In this document: positions 1 to 7,358 of the stretch, one piece after another
Position numbering within the stretch: the first letter of the stretch is position 1
Layout of the letters: each line of letters opens with the position of its first letter
Made by a program: the position numbers and the translations under genes
NCBI GenBank assembly: GCA_026770615.1
Contig: MU631437.1
Span: 88,481 to 107,033 of the forward strand
DNA length: 18,553 nucleotides
Direction: 5' to 3'
DNA from: Pavlovales sp. CCMP2436
Taxonomy: Eukaryota; Haptophyta; Pavlovophyceae; Pavlovales
The notes under the pieces: generated by a model
The model's input: only the letters and a program-made list of their open reading frames with translations
Database searches by the model: none
Told to the model about the DNA's origin: nothing

Positions 1-23
1 CCCCCCAACCCACTCCACCCCAG

Positions 24-209
24 GCGTGCGAGCTTATTCACTACGGCATGGAGATCGTCAACAGCGGCCGCACGGTATTTGACGTGCGGGACACCTGCTT
101 CGCGGCGGTCACCTACCATGAGCTCTTTACCGTCGCTGCGGACGACGCCATCCGCAAGCTCGGCGAGCAGGGCAGCGGTGCCAAAATCGTCGCGCGCGGG
201 CTGTGCTGA
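24..209 (+). CDS. 3' terminal exon of an unrecognised gene (partial)
   Basis: A C-rich pyrimidine tract ending in CAG at 21-23 looks like a 3' splice site. From 24 the sequence is open for 61 codons to TGA at 207-209. The peptide starts ACELIHYGMEIVNSGR, continues through FAAVTYHELFTVAADDAIRK and ends KIVARGLC. Its GC-rich codon use matches the other genes here, and the GC content drops sharply just after the stop, which supports a real exon end. I do not recognise the family and the rest of the gene lies outside the window. The acceptor and phase 0 entry are inferred; an exon starting further upstream cannot be excluded. Confidence 0.55.
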   Translation, partial: ACELIHYGMEIVNSGRTVFDVRDTCFAAVTYHELFTVAADDAIRKLGEQGSGAKIVARGLC

Positions 210-337
210 ATTACGCTCACGAGATGTATATATTCATGTATTATAATATTAGAAAATCATAAATGGATAAGCATAAGCTAGGCCGGCCTAATTTTGGACG
301 TGAGTCATAATTCCTAATGATTTAAAATTTGGAGAAA

Positions 338-830
338 AAGACCTGCAAACAACTTGAAGAAAGGGCCTACAGTGGGGTCGAAATCCGAGTTAGTGGCGCG
401 ATTCCGCACTGGGGAGAGGGAAAAGTTGTGGGCGGGACGAAGTAATAGACATTCTTCGCCCCTGCGCGCTAAGTACCAATAGCTGTTTTCAAATAGAGCC
501 CTTCTCGACGGTCGTAGCCCACCTCGTGTGCCTCTTGAGTGCATCTGGGGTCGACAACATGCTAAAGGTAACTAACATTTTCGATTCTCAGCGCTGGGAA
601 GCGATAAGAAAGTCATGGTTCCTGATGGGGCACAGAGGAGTTAGATGCAGATTCGTGAATGGGGCACCGCCCCATTCACGAATCTGCAACAAACTCCGCG
701 GCACCACCTCCGGTTCCTGACTTGCTCCGGAGGATTTCCACCGGACTTTTTTCGATTTTCCCCCCGGACTGGCCACTAATTCGGATTTTGACCCTGTACT
801 TCAATGGTTTTGCGGCTCACTTTTGCTTAG
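338..830. repeat. Degenerate inverted-repeat (MITE-like) element
   Basis: The reverse complement of 375-396 matches 773-794 with about two mismatches (shared core CCACTAA.TCGGATTT.GACCC), and weaker similarity continues outward to about 338 and 830. Inside lies a perfect hairpin with 20-bp arms at 646-665 and 669-688 around a 3-nt loop (ACC). The palindrome continues imperfectly to about 610 and 725. The two levels are not concentric, so the left half probably holds an extra insertion. No transposase frame is present. It looks like an old non-autonomous fold-back insertion, but no target-site duplication was found. Confidence 0.5.
646..688. repeat. Perfect 20-bp hairpin
   Basis: The arms begin TGCAGATTCGTGAATGGGGC and pair exactly with 669-688 across the loop ACC. 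It forms the core of the larger fold-back region. Nothing ties it to a terminator or a known RNA. Confidence 0.85.
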
Positions 831-1182
831 CTTGCGGGGCCTGCCCAGGAGCTAAAGTTAAAAATTGGTTTCACCCTTAGTGGCCAGCAGTACTTAGTAT
901 TAAACGTGAATGCGAGTGTACAATTAACAATCAATAAATATAATTTAAAGTGTGTTATAATTAATAATTAGTCAAGTCGGCCAGTCGGGATGCACTGCGG
1001 TTCTTCACAATGCAGTGTCTTATACGTGACGGTCGGATTGCTGCCACGCTGCCTTTGCGTCAGGCAGTGAGAGTCGAGGATTCAGTAAAGATAGCTGCCG
1101 GGGAGACGAGGACACGGAGAGAGGCAGCTTCGTGGCGGCGGCGCCCAGCACGCAGCACAAGACACCGCATGTGCCGAGCTCG

Positions 1183-3004
1183 CTAGCTGATGGCCCTGAT
1201 GGTGTTGACACTCTTCTTGAGCTCGGAGATGCTCTGCTTGCCAGAGCGGGCCCCCGGGCGCGCACTGGCGAGCACAGGCGACCGAGGCGACTCGGCGGCC
1301 GGATAGGCGGCGGGGGGCGTTTTGGCGCGCGTCGGTATGGTCGCCACCGACTGGGCGGGTTCCCTGGCGACGGGCAAGGCCAACGGCCCCGCTTCAGCTG
1401 CCACCTCGCGGCCGCCGCCATTCTCAACGAGCTCAGCCTCGAGCGCGCCGCGCGCCTTGGCGGCGTCGTCTGCCGTCCAGGAGTACACGCGGCCGTCCTC
1501 GGTGAGTGCGCAGAGCTGCCCGTCGGTGGCCGTTGCGATCTGGATCACCTTGCCCTCGATCTGTACCGTCATCGCGTTCTGCGAGCGCCAAGCCCATCGG
1601 GGCCACGGAGGCGCGCACGGCGAGGGCGCGGGTGGACGGTGAGCGCGGACAGTGCGCACGCGAGAGCGTCGAGCTGCTGCGCGCAGTCGCAAGCGCGATT
1701 TGTAAGCACACCGCACAGCCCTCTACGCGCGCGCGGCGAGCGCGCACCTTGACCCCTGAGATCGGCGCGACCGCGCTCTTGCTCGGCTTGCCGGCGGGCT
1801 TGACGGTGTGGTGCGCGTGGATGGCGAAGCAGCCCGCGATGCCGACGAGTACCACGCACATGAGGACGAACCCCATCACTGTTGCCGTCTGGTACGCGTC
1901 CGAGTGCTCGCCCGCAAAGCCCGAGGCCGCGTGCTGGCGGATCGCAATCTCAGCCACCTCCTGTGCGCGTATGAAGATAGCGCGCGGGTGAGGCGAGCGC
2001 GGGGCAGAGCGTGCGGGAAACGGGGCGGTGCGTGTAAATATATAGAAATACGTCCGTCCCCTGACAGGTGGTCTCCACAGGACCCAAGCGTTGAGAAACA
2101 CACGGATCAAGGGACCTTTGTAGAGCACACGCGTACCTGGGAACGGGGCGAAAGATCTTCTAGAATAAATAATAAGTTTCCCTTCAAAAAGATAGCTGTA
2201 ATAAGTACTGGTGCGCTTCCGTACGCCTTCGGGCTGCAAGTCCGGGGACGTATTAAAAGAACTAGGATTAAAAGAGCGCACCTGCTGGTGGGTGGTCTCG
2301 CACTTGAGCTTGCAGGCCTTGTCCTTCCTCGAACAGTCGGCCACGCACTCCTCCAGCTTCATACCCACCTCTTCCACCGTCATATCCTTGTTCGCCTCGA
2401 ACCACTGCGCCTGGAGCGCCGGTGAGCACTGGTACATGTAGAAGGTCACGCCCGACCGGCTGCCGGTGCCGATGGGAGTCGAGCAACCGCGCTCAAAGCA
2501 GTTGCCGCCGAGCTCGCCGTTGTTGTTCTTGAAGGGACCCACGAAGGCGCCCGGGAGGCAGACCATCTGACACTGATCGCAGTTGGGTTCGCAACCCTTG
2601 TCCGGCTTCATGTGGAAAGCGTCGGTCAGCTTGCCGCTCGCGCACTCATTGCCGCCAGGCCACGGGTCGCCCGGCTGCCAGTCGCCGACGGCAACCCCCA
2701 GCTGCTGGCCGGTCGGGAGCCCGCTAGCACCGCCGCCACCAAAGTATGAGCTCAGGAAGCCCAGCGACCCCGAGCCCCACGACTTGGACGCCTCGGGGTC
2801 GATGGGCGGTGCACCGGGCACCGGGTCCGGCGTCGGCGTCGGCGAGGGCTGCGCCTTGCTCCTCCTCCTGCTCTGCGGGGCGACCGCCGGGGTCGATGAT
2901 GATGTCTGCCAGACAGTGATCGCGATGCCGCACCCCACGGTGGCCGCCACGAAGAGCACGGTTGCCACGCGGGCCGGCTGCAACCTGCGGCTCGGCTGTG
3001 CCAT
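1183..3004 (-). CDS. Cys-rich membrane protein with RCC1-like C-terminal segment, 3 exons
   Basis: Reconstructed on the minus strand as exons 3004-2282, 1960-1748 and 1578-1183, all phase 0, giving 443 residues. Both introns (321 and 169 nt) start GTGCGC and end AG. An uninterrupted frame 3004-1433 also exists, but it crosses both introns and is low complexity there. A hydrophobic segment at about 13-32 could be a signal anchor. Residues 40-115 are Pro/Ser/Gly-rich. A Cys-rich domain spans about 121-235, with Cys at 121, 138, 142, 145, 149, 169, 174, 193, 220, 224, 231 and 235. A second membrane segment lies at about 268-288 (TVMGFVLMCVVLVGIAGCFA). After it comes a stretch resembling one RCC1 repeat (IQIATATDGQLCALTEDGRV followed by YSW) at 324-346. 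The end, about 425-443, is Ser/Lys-rich. The Cys-rich part would lie between the two membrane segments, probably extracytoplasmic, with the RCC1-like strand on the other side. I do not know the family; a surface or vesicle protein is a guess. It is divergent from DPH5, 423 bp apart. Confidence 0.7.
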
Positions 3005-3427
3005 TGCGGCTGGCTTCGCAGCTCAGTTTTCAAAAGAGAGCAACGGACTCCTGCTCATAACGACTTTTCGAGCGGGCCTGATGGAGTCGCCGAAGGTGAT
3101 ACATTTTTTTCAAGGAAGTCCCAACTCCCAGGCCTCTATTCCCGGTGAACCGCGAACCCCGCGGCCAGAGAGAAGCTCAGTCTGAAGAGCGGGAGGTGAC
3201 GCTCAAAGGTGAACACAATTCCAGGGCGTTTGCTGCTCACGCTGTTCGCCTTGCGCCTTGCTGCTCGATCGTAATTCAGGTAGAACTACGGCCAGCGGGC
3301 CAAACTGCATTGGAATTTGGATCCGAGTTTTATCCTTCTTTGGTCGCACTATTTAGAAAGCAGCAGCTTTCGCCGTCCTCGCGCGCTTTCAGAGCATAGA
3401 GGCGGAGCAGAGGTAGCCTCTTGGGAG
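3005..3427. promoter_or_regulatory. Divergent intergenic region (candidate shared promoter)
   Basis: 423 bp separate the start codons of the minus strand Cys-rich membrane gene and DPH5, so both promoters must lie here. I see no certain TATA box or other motif. One copy of a 21-bp sequence (3203-3223) that recurs beyond the DPH5 stop lies in it. The region is inferred to be regulatory only from gene orientation. Confidence 0.4.
3203..3223 (+). repeat. 21-bp direct repeat, copy 1 (upstream of DPH5)
   Basis: TCAAAGGTGAACACAATTCC plus a final A; identical to 4405-4425 downstream of DPH5. Confidence 0.8.
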
Positions 3428-4249
3428 ATGGTGCTCTACCTGATCGGGCTAGGCCTGGCCGACGAGCGGGACATCACCCTTCGCGGCCTCGAGGCGCTCA
3501 AGAAGTGTGGCAAGGTCTACCTCGAGGCCTACACCTCGATCCTGACAGTGGGCAAGGAGCGGCTCGAGGAGGCGTACGGGGTCAAGATCGAGATCGCCGA
3601 CCGCGAGATGGTGGAGGGCGGTTTCGACGAGGTGCTCGCAGGCGGGTGCGTGGAGGGGGTCGCCCTCCTCGTCGTCGGTGACCCGTTCGGCGCGACCACG
3701 CACGCGGACCTGATGCTCAGGGCGAAGCAGCTGGGCATCCCCGTGGAAGTAGTGCACAACGTGTCGATCATGAACGCGATCGGCTGCTGCGGCCTCAGCC
3801 TCTACAGGTATGGGGAGACGATCTCGATCCCCTACTTCACCGAGACGTGGAAGCCGGACAGCTTCTACGACCGCATCGTCAGCAACAAAAAGGCCGGGCT
3901 GCACACGCTCTGCCTCGTCGACATTAAGGTGAAGGAGCCGACGCTGGAGAGCCTCGCACGCGGCAAGCCCGTCTACATGCCGCCGAGGTTTATGACCGTG
4001 AAGGAGGCGCTAGAGCAGCTCCTCGAAATCGAGGCCATCCGGAAGGAGGGCGCGTGCACATCCGCGTCGATGTGTGTCGGCGTCGCGCGCATCGGCTGCG
4101 CGGACCAGCAGATCGTGGCCGGCACTGCCGCGGAGCTGCTTAGCGTTGACTTCGGCGCACCGCTGCACAGCCTCGTCCTTGTTGGCGAGGCGCACCCGCT
4201 GGAGCTCGAGCTGCTCGAGGGATTCGGCGTCGCGGCCAGCACGCCCTGA
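3428..4249 (+). CDS. DPH5: Diphthine methyl ester synthase (DPH5)
   Basis: An intronless gene of 273 residues, close to the usual 270-300 for eukaryotic DPH5. The enzyme transfers methyl groups from S-adenosylmethionine to the modified histidine of elongation factor 2, the second step of diphthamide synthesis in the cytoplasm. The start at 3428 gives MVLYLIGLGL, the typical N terminus; an upstream ATG at 3317 in the same frame adds 37 residues with no family resemblance. Family motifs are GLGLADERDITLRG (7-20), YLEAYTSIL (31-39), the SAM-binding GDPFGATTH (84-92), NVSIMNAIGCCGLSLYRYGE (111-130) and WKPDSFYDRI (141-150). The C-terminal half contains RFMTVKEALEQLLEIE (187-202) and LVGEAHPLE (251-259). 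All conserved blocks are intact, with no frameshift. It is divergent from the gene to its left and convergent with the RING gene to its right. Identity is confident; the function follows from the family. Confidence 0.97.
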   Translation: MVLYLIGLGLADERDITLRGLEALKKCGKVYLEAYTSILTVGKERLEEAYGVKIEIADREMVEGGFDEVLAGGCVEGVALLVVGDPFGATTHADLMLRAKQLGIPVEVVHNVSIMNAIGCCGLSLYRYGETISIPYFTETWKPDSFYDRIVSNKKAGLHTLCLVDIKVKEPTLESLARGKPVYMPPRFMTVKEALEQLLEIEAIRKEGACTSASMCVGVARIGCADQQIVAGTAAELLSVDFGAPLHSLVLVGEAHPLELELLEGFGVAASTP

Positions 4250-4340
4250 GCGCGCCACGCGTGCCCGCCAGTGAGCGGACACGTGGCCAGTACCAAGTCC
4301 AAGGCGGGGCTGAGTCCATCAATTGATAATTGTTAGTAAG

Positions 4341-4497
4341 TATTTAAACTTGACTTTAAATATCAGTTTAAAGTTCAACTAGACTTTAAACATCAGTGTT
4401 ACCATCAAAGGTGAACACAATTCCATCAATGGTAAACTTCATCAGTTTAAACTTCAACTAGACTTTAAATATCAGTGATGGTAAACTTCATCAGCTC
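4341..4497. repeat. Cluster of short imperfect AT-rich repeats
   Basis: Variants of ACTTTAAATATCAGT occur at about 4353-4367, 4383-4397 and 4462-4476, the last two preceded by TTCAACTAG or a close form. TGGTAAACTTCATCAG occurs twice, near 4430 and 4480. This looks like local duplication in a 3' flank. Confidence 0.55.
4405..4425 (+). repeat. 21-bp direct repeat, copy 2 (downstream of DPH5)
   Basis: Exact match to 3203-3223; the two copies bracket the DPH5 gene about 1.2 kb apart. Confidence 0.8.
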
Positions 4498-4755
4498 TTT
4501 CGATCTAAAGCTAATTAAAATCACTCAGTTATGCAGCTTCTTTGAACTGGTCGTGGTCAACTAGAGTAAAGACTTTTACACGAAGCCTAGTTAAATCAAG
4601 TGCTAATTTGAGTATTTTTGACTAATGCCGACGAGATTATGTGGCACCCATAGAACGTGACGTGTGCGGCACACTCAATGCAGCAATGGCGCCAATGCCA
4701 ATGCATGCCCAGGCTAGCCGAAGAGCGGACGACGCGTCTGGTATCGGTCCTGGGA

Positions 4756-5439
4756 TCAGTCGAACACATGGACCGCATCTCGAGCTGGTTGCCTGCACAG
4801 CGGGCAGCGAGGCTGCGGCTCGATGCGCACGCGCTCAGCGCATTTGTCACAGCACGCACGGTGTCCGCATGGATAAAAGGCACTCTCCGCGCGCGCGACC
4901 AGGCAAATGACGCAGATGCCGTCAGAATGGGTAGAAGTAGAAGGCACGGTGTCCGCATGAGTGGAAGGCTGCAATGTCAGGACCTGGTCTCCGAGCTGCC
5001 ACTCGTCGGCACCCGTCCAGCCCGAGAGGGCACGACCCTCCGGCGCCCGTCCGCGCATGTAGATCATAGCGACCAAAACGGCGAGCCCCACCACGGCAGC
5101 GACGGCCGCGCCCGAGATGAGGACAGGCACCCAGGGCGGCACCAGCTTGTGCTCGCGTGGGCTCTCAAATCGACTGCACTGGTTTAGGAGCGCATACGAG
5201 GTGCAAAACTCGGGCCCGCCCGTCGCGAGGTAGTTGTAGCACCTGTGCTCGATCCGAGGGCCGTCAGCGCACCACTGGCACCCCCGTCCATAGGCGATTC
5301 CGTCCTTGGAGCTGCTCACGCACGCCTCGCAGGAGGTCTCATTGCAGGTGCCGTCGCCGGTATCGACGCGTTGCGCAGCGACGGCCAGGGCGAGGAGCGC
5401 CGCCGCAATCAGGCAGCTCCGTCCCTGGCACGGCGCCAT
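4756..5439 (-). CDS. Type I transmembrane RING-finger protein (putative E3 ubiquitin ligase)
   Basis: A single exon of 227 residues. A signal peptide (about 1-22, SCLIAAALLALAVAAQ) is followed by a Cys-rich ectodomain (Cys 32, 37, 40, 54, 57, 67, 79, 88) whose spacing, including CEAC and CQWC, recalls a PSI domain. A membrane segment runs 103-127 (WVPVLISGAAVAAVVGLAVL onward). The cytoplasmic tail ends in a C3HC4-type RING at about 176-215: CVIC, then CGH at 191-193, CCDKC at 196-200 and CPLC at 212-215. All metal-ligand positions are present. This RING form is typical of MULAN/IAP/MIB-like E3 ligases. The expected role is ubiquitination at an endomembrane or plasma membrane; the substrate is unknown. 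The PSI call is a resemblance only. The gene is divergent from the CHID1-like gene (277 bp between starts) and convergent with DPH5. Confidence 0.85.
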   Translation of the reverse strand: MAPCQGRSCLIAAALLALAVAAQRVDTGDGTCNETSCEACVSSSKDGIAYGRGCQWCADGPRIEHRCYNYLATGGPEFCTSYALLNQCSRFESPREHKLVPPWVPVLISGAAVAAVVGLAVLVAMIYMRGRAPEGRALSGWTGADEWQLGDQVLTLQPSTHADTVPSTSTHSDGICVICLVARAESAFYPCGHRACCDKCAERVRIEPQPRCPLCRQPARDAVHVFD

Positions 5440-5716
5440 GAGGCGGGCTTCCCGCGCGGAGGCGGGCGGTCCGAGGAGGAAGACCGCTTTTTAAAAATGA
5501 AATCGCCCGGCAGGGCGGCCGGCAGGGCGGCACGCGCTTGCTGTCCATAAGTCGGAGAAGAGGGTGATGTGCCATCGAGAGCTTCACGGCTCACGCGCCT
5601 TGCGTGCGGCTCTGCGCAGTCCAGCATCTCAGATCGTCATTTAAAATTTTAGATGTCAGCATGGCCGCTCGCTCGCGCTCCCGACACCAACTCCTCCAAC
5701 ACGCTGTGAAGGCAGC
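5440..5716. promoter_or_regulatory. Divergent intergenic region between RING and CHID1-like genes
   Basis: 277 bp between the two start codons must hold both promoters. A short GC-rich tandem (GGCAGGGCGGC, twice) lies near 5510-5530. No certain core promoter motif is visible. Confidence 0.4.
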
Positions 5717-6940
5717 ATGGCCACGCGGGTCCCGCACACGGCGCGGACGGCGCGGGGGCAGGCGAGCAGGAAGGCGCGGTGGCGGACCGCGCGGGGGGGC
5801 GCCGCAGCGATTCTGTGCATCGCGCTCGCACGGGGGTGCTGGCTCGCTGCGGGCCTACTCAGCGAGTTCCGCGGGAGCCCGGCAGCGGTGGCGGTGAACA
5901 GCTCGGTGGTGGCGCGTGACCTCGTTACGCGGCGCACAACCGCGGCCACGATCGTGGAGCAGCATGGCCGATACTTTCGCAACACAAACCTCAAAATGAC
6001 GGCTACAACCGCTATCGCCATCCTCGCCGGCAGCGTCTCGTGGCGCGAGTCCTTTGCGCTCGTGAGCCGAAACCGAGCCAAGTTCACTCATGTCGCCCCG
6101 GCCTGGTTCGTGGTGAGCGCGAACGGGCGTGTGACCTCGAGTGAATGGTGGCCCGTGCGTGCGCTGGTGGCCTTCTCGCTCCGCCTGCCGCCTGCGCGGC
6201 TGTTCACGCCGCTAGTCAGCTTCAAAGATTTCGACCTGCCCGCCGATAACAGCACGCACCCTGAGCTGGCCGCGCGGCTCGCGGTCAGCGTGGCTGGCAG
6301 CTGCGGGAGCAGCAGCTGCGACGGGCTACTCGTGGACATTCACCTCGCCCTGCGACGCCAGGCAGATGCGCGCCCGTTTGCGAACGCGTTCGTACGCGCG
6401 CTCTCCGCCAGGCTGCGTGGCGGGCGGGCAGGCGGTCGGCAGCTGCTCCTACTTGTGCCCGCATACTCGGACGCGTTCGGAGTCGCAGACGTTCGGGAGC
6501 TGCTCGAGCACGTGGACGCATTTATCGTACAGACCTTTGGATTCTCGTCCAAGGTGCCAGGACCAAGTGCGCCTTTGCCGTGGATGCAGCACGCGCTCAC
6601 GGGGCTGCTGCCCGCCGAGTCGGCGAGCGTCAGCGGGCAAAAACTAGTTGCCATGGTCCGCCTGGGCGGCAACGATTTCAGAGCGTCAGGAGGAGGCCCG
6701 CTCTGCAACCGGACGCGCTATCTTGAGCTTTTGCGCCTGCACAGCCCGCGGCTGGACTGGTACGCCGAGGCCTCCGAGCACGTCTTTGCGTACACTGACC
6801 AACGCAACGCGAGCCACTCGGTCTATCACCCCACGCTCAAAAGCCTCCACGACCGGCTCACCGCGATCCGCAGCTGGGGTGTCGGCGTCGCCGTGGACGA
6901 GATACACTGCGGGCTCGACTACATGTTTGACCTGCTCTAG
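5717..6940 (+). CDS. CHID1: CHID1-like protein (GH18-fold, chitinase domain-containing 1)
   Basis: An intronless gene of 407 residues; animal CHID1 is about 390. A hydrophobic segment at about 28-48 suggests a signal peptide or anchor. Then come VVARDLVTRR (64-73, like the VTARDVVTEH block of CHID1), ILAGSVSWRESFALVSRNRA (102-121), KFTHVAPAWF (122-131), the strand CDGLLVDIHLAL (201-212), and a strong C-terminal match: SPRLDWYAEASEHVFAY (343-359), YHPTLKSLHDRL (370-381) and GLDYMFDLL ending in TAG. CHID1 is a lysosomal or secreted GH18-fold protein thought to bind saccharides. The position of the GH18 catalytic Glu (DGxxxDxxE-type motif) is occupied by His (DGLLVDIH), so hydrolase activity is not expected. 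The start at 5717 has a good context (GCAGCATGG). The annotation is firm; the ligand is unknown. Confidence 0.9.
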   Translation: MATRVPHTARTARGQASRKARWRTARGGAAAILCIALARGCWLAAGLLSEFRGSPAAVAVNSSVVARDLVTRRTTAATIVEQHGRYFRNTNLKMTATTAIAILAGSVSWRESFALVSRNRAKFTHVAPAWFVVSANGRVTSSEWWPVRALVAFSLRLPPARLFTPLVSFKDFDLPADNSTHPELAARLAVSVAGSCGSSSCDGLLVDIHLALRRQADARPFANAFVRALSARLRGGRAGGRQLLLLVPAYSDAFGVADVRELLEHVDAFIVQTFGFSSKVPGPSAPLPWMQHALTGLLPAESASVSGQKLVAMVRLGGNDFRASGGGPLCNRTRYLELLRLHSPRLDWYAEASEHVFAYTDQRNASHSVYHPTLKSLHDRLTAIRSWGVGVAVDEIHCGLDYMFDLL

Positions 6941-7358
6941 ATATATCAGCTACTGCTATTACTATTACTTATATAGGCCTAGTTCGTTACAGCATTCATT
7001 CACAGCCAAGCAATGCAGTGATAGTCGTAGGTGGCGGGCTGTGCCCACTGCAGCACCCCCTTGAGGGCCGGTCAAGGTGGGCCTGCAAGTTTCTCCGCTC
7101 ATCGCTCGTGCTGTGGCGCAGTATTTTAAATTCTTGCGTCGCCCAGTTCACATGCCCGGGGGAGGCGCACGGGGCCCGGTGCGAGGGGAGAGTGCGGTGG
7201 CGCATCCGTCCGGGGCCGCCGGCGTACCGCCGGGTGCGCAATCAAATTAAAACTTGAGCACGCCCAACCGCCCGCTCTCGCTTCCGGATTCGCTTCGTCC
7301 GCGCTGCTCGCGTCCGCTCTCCTCACACAGTAGTGCTCGCGATCGCTCTCTCCTCAGC
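6941..7358. other. Intergenic: CHID1-like 3' flank and Ku80 5' flank
   Basis: 418 bp without a gene. The first part is AT-rich (trinucleotide-like CTATTACTATTACTTATATA near 6955). The second half is GC-rich and must contain the Ku80 promoter and 5' UTR. A non-ATG frame extends upstream of the Ku80 start to 7254 but has no family support. TCTCTCCTCAG just before the ATG could be a 5' UTR splice acceptor, which is speculative. Confidence 0.5.

Larger units (their letters stand above)
210..1182. other. Intergenic region, mostly AT-rich, with a fold-back relic
   Basis: There is no convincing coding exon between the end of the first gene and the stop of the minus strand gene at 1183. Short open frames at 314-544 and 659-880 are conceptual translations of two arms of an inverted repeat and show no family resemblance. 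The 900-980 stretch is very AT-rich. The inverted-repeat structure is listed separately. Confidence 0.6.
4250..4755. other. Convergent intergenic region with short AT-rich repeats
   Basis: It separates the 3' ends of DPH5 and the RING gene. Around 4341-4497 a motif like CAACTAGACTTTAAATATCA is repeated about three times with variation, interleaved with two copies of GGTAAACTTCATCAG. I see no gene here. Confidence 0.6.

Noticed and set aside
1132..1752. A 206-codon + strand frame opposite the minus strand membrane gene.
   Set aside because: Arg/Gly/Pro-rich antisense shadow without motifs; the minus strand model has the coherent domains.
1433..3004. A continuous 523-residue minus strand frame.
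   Set aside because: It reads through two GT-AG introns; the spliced model joins two Cys-rich and membrane segments in phase and adds the RCC1-like exon that the continuous frame misses.
3317..3427. Upstream ATG for DPH5.
   Set aside because: DPH5 proteins start at MVLYLIGLG; the upstream extension looks like 5' UTR.
7254..7358. Extended Ku80 N terminus from an upstream in-frame non-ATG codon.
   Set aside because: The extra 35 residues have no Ku80 similarity, while the ATG at 7359 gives the expected vWA start.
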